Assembly: GCA_900769385.1 (NCBI GenBank)
Contig: CAAGGO010000478.1
Span: 1 to 7,851 of the forward strand
Origin: Rikenellaceae bacterium
Lineage (GTDB): Bacteria > Bacteroidota > Bacteroidia > Bacteroidales > UBA932
Direction: 5' to 3'
Length of the DNA: 7,851 bases
The notes under the pieces are model-generated. The model did not search any database and was not told the DNA's origin. It was given only the letters and a program-made list of their open reading frames with translations. Position 1 is the first letter of the stretch. Each line of letters begins with the position of its first letter. Positions 7,598 to 7,851 of this stretch are shown in pieces. Made by a program: the position numbers and the translations under genes.

Positions 7598-7617
7598 GAC
7601 TTATGAGGACTTATGAT
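7598..7617 (+). repeat. 10-nt tandem duplication
   Basis: GACTTATGAG is followed directly by GACTTATGAT, nine of ten bases identical. It may be a small slippage duplication or paired protein-binding sites spaced one helical turn apart. Confidence 0.5.
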
Positions 7618-7654
7618 GAAAGCCTCGCCGATGCAAAAGCGCAAGGAAATGAAA

Positions 7655-7697
7655 GGTAATGAGGGCGAACGGTTTTCAAATCATTACCCGATAATGA
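7655..7697. repeat. Overlapping inverted repeats sharing one TCATTA arm
   Basis: GGTAATGA (7655-7662) pairs perfectly with TCATTACC (7681-7688) across an 18-nt spacer. The same TCATTA (7681-7686) also pairs with TAATGA (7692-7697) across 5 nt. The two pairings exclude each other, so as RNA they would be alternative stems, and as DNA they give three copies of one half-site. The arrangement resembles binding sites for a recombinase or directionality factor. Confidence 0.5.
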
Positions 7698-7774
7698 AGT
7701 AAGTTTATAGGTTGTTGGAGTTCATTTCTACTCTCTGCTACATTCTGCATAACAATGTACAACTCGCTGATAAC

Positions 7775-7782
7775 TAATTTTG
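7775..7782 (+). promoter_or_regulatory. Possible -7 promoter element of the integrase gene
   Basis: TAATTTTG fits the Bacteroidetes TAnnTTTG consensus and lies 20 nt before the integrase ATG, which would leave a short A-rich leader. No TTTG is found at the expected distance upstream, so only half of the promoter is supported. Confidence 0.3.
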
Positions 7783-7802
7783 TAACCAAAAAGAATTGGA
7801 TT

Positions 7803-7851
7803 ATGCGAAGTACATTTAAGGTGCTGTTCTACGTGAACGGAAGCAAGGAGA
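7803..7851 (+). CDS. Tyrosine-type site-specific integrase, N-terminal fragment (3' end outside window)
   Basis: Sixteen codons are visible, MRSTFKVLFYVNGSKE, running off the right edge. I recognise MRSTFKVLFY followed by a basic, Asn/Gly-containing turn as the usual start of Bacteroidetes phage-integrase-family recombinases, where it forms the first strand of the Arm DNA-binding domain. These enzymes cut and rejoin DNA at attachment sites to integrate or excise conjugative and mobilizable elements, or to invert promoters. The catalytic domain with its R..H-x-x-R..Y residues is not in view, so activity cannot be judged. The ATG is preceded by an A-rich leader and a possible -7 element. The gene points away from radA, so any element carried would lie to the right. 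The call rests on a short stretch; a transcription regulator or chance ORF is less likely. Confidence 0.7.
   Translation, partial: MRSTFKVLFYVNGSKE

Larger units (their letters stand above)
7512..7802. other. Repeat-rich intergenic region between radA and integrase, no convincing gene
   Basis: These 291 bases are more A/T-rich than the flanking genes. They contain a 12-bp palindrome at 7517-7528, a 10-nt tandem duplication at 7598-7617, clustered AATGA/TCATT motifs and two overlapping inverted repeats at 7655-7697. I see no tRNA, no intrinsic terminator for radA and no ORF above about 30 codons. The longest is 7613-7702 (29 codons, MMKASPMQKRKEM start), with an 18-codon one at 7603-7659 in another frame. 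Neither has a recognisable family. Lying next to an integrase start, the region is a reasonable place for the attachment site and recombinase or excisionase binding sites of a mobile element, but that is inference. Confidence 0.5.

Noticed and set aside
7673..7707. Second promoter, TTTT with TAAGTTTA
   Set aside because: Both elements deviate from the consensus and the spacing (23 nt) is long; nothing clear lies directly downstream.
7512..7802. CRISPR array or tRNA gene in the repeat-rich gap
   Set aside because: The repeats are 5-10 nt and irregularly spaced, with no constant repeat-spacer unit; no cloverleaf arms or T-loop sequence could be found.

Overview
The window carries the 3' part of a Bacteroidetes-type F1Fo ATP synthase operon, then radA, then the first codons of a tyrosine recombinase. 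Several features point to Bacteroidetes, most likely Bacteroidales. The subunit order is atpD-atpC-atpB-atpE-atpF-atpH-atpA-atpG. The epsilon subunit is very short. Subunit a has a signal peptide and a large periplasmic N-terminal domain. Promoters resemble the Bacteroidetes TTTG / TAnnTTTG pattern, and most genes lack Shine-Dalgarno sequences. The genus cannot be resolved from the sequence alone.

Bases 1-6029 hold eight ATP synthase genes on the + strand. They are closely packed, with a 17-nt overlap between atpC and atpB and gaps of 5-77 nt elsewhere. F1 is encoded by atpD (beta, 5'-truncated by the window edge), atpC (epsilon), atpH (delta), atpA (alpha) and atpG (gamma). Fo is encoded by atpB (a), atpE (c) and atpF (b). 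Catalytic and ion-path residues are intact wherever visible. The c subunit has the H+-type rather than the Na+-type ligand pattern. The operon closes with a strong intrinsic terminator that overlaps the atpG stop codon.

Bases 6042-6098 form a compact boundary. The terminator loop appears to carry the -33 element, and the sequence just after the terminator the -7 element, of a radA promoter. radA (6096-7511) encodes a complete RadA/Sms DNA-repair ATPase.

Bases 7512-7802 hold no convincing gene. They are rich in short direct and inverted repeats (AATGA/TCATT, a 12-bp palindrome, a 10-nt tandem duplication). At 7803 a reading frame begins that resembles Bacteroidetes tyrosine-type site-specific integrases, so an integrated mobile element probably starts here and extends beyond the right edge.

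I see no previously undescribed system inside the window. The ATP synthase and radA section is ordinary core genome. The parts most worth following up are the repeat-rich boundary before the integrase and the atp/radA terminator-promoter overlap.
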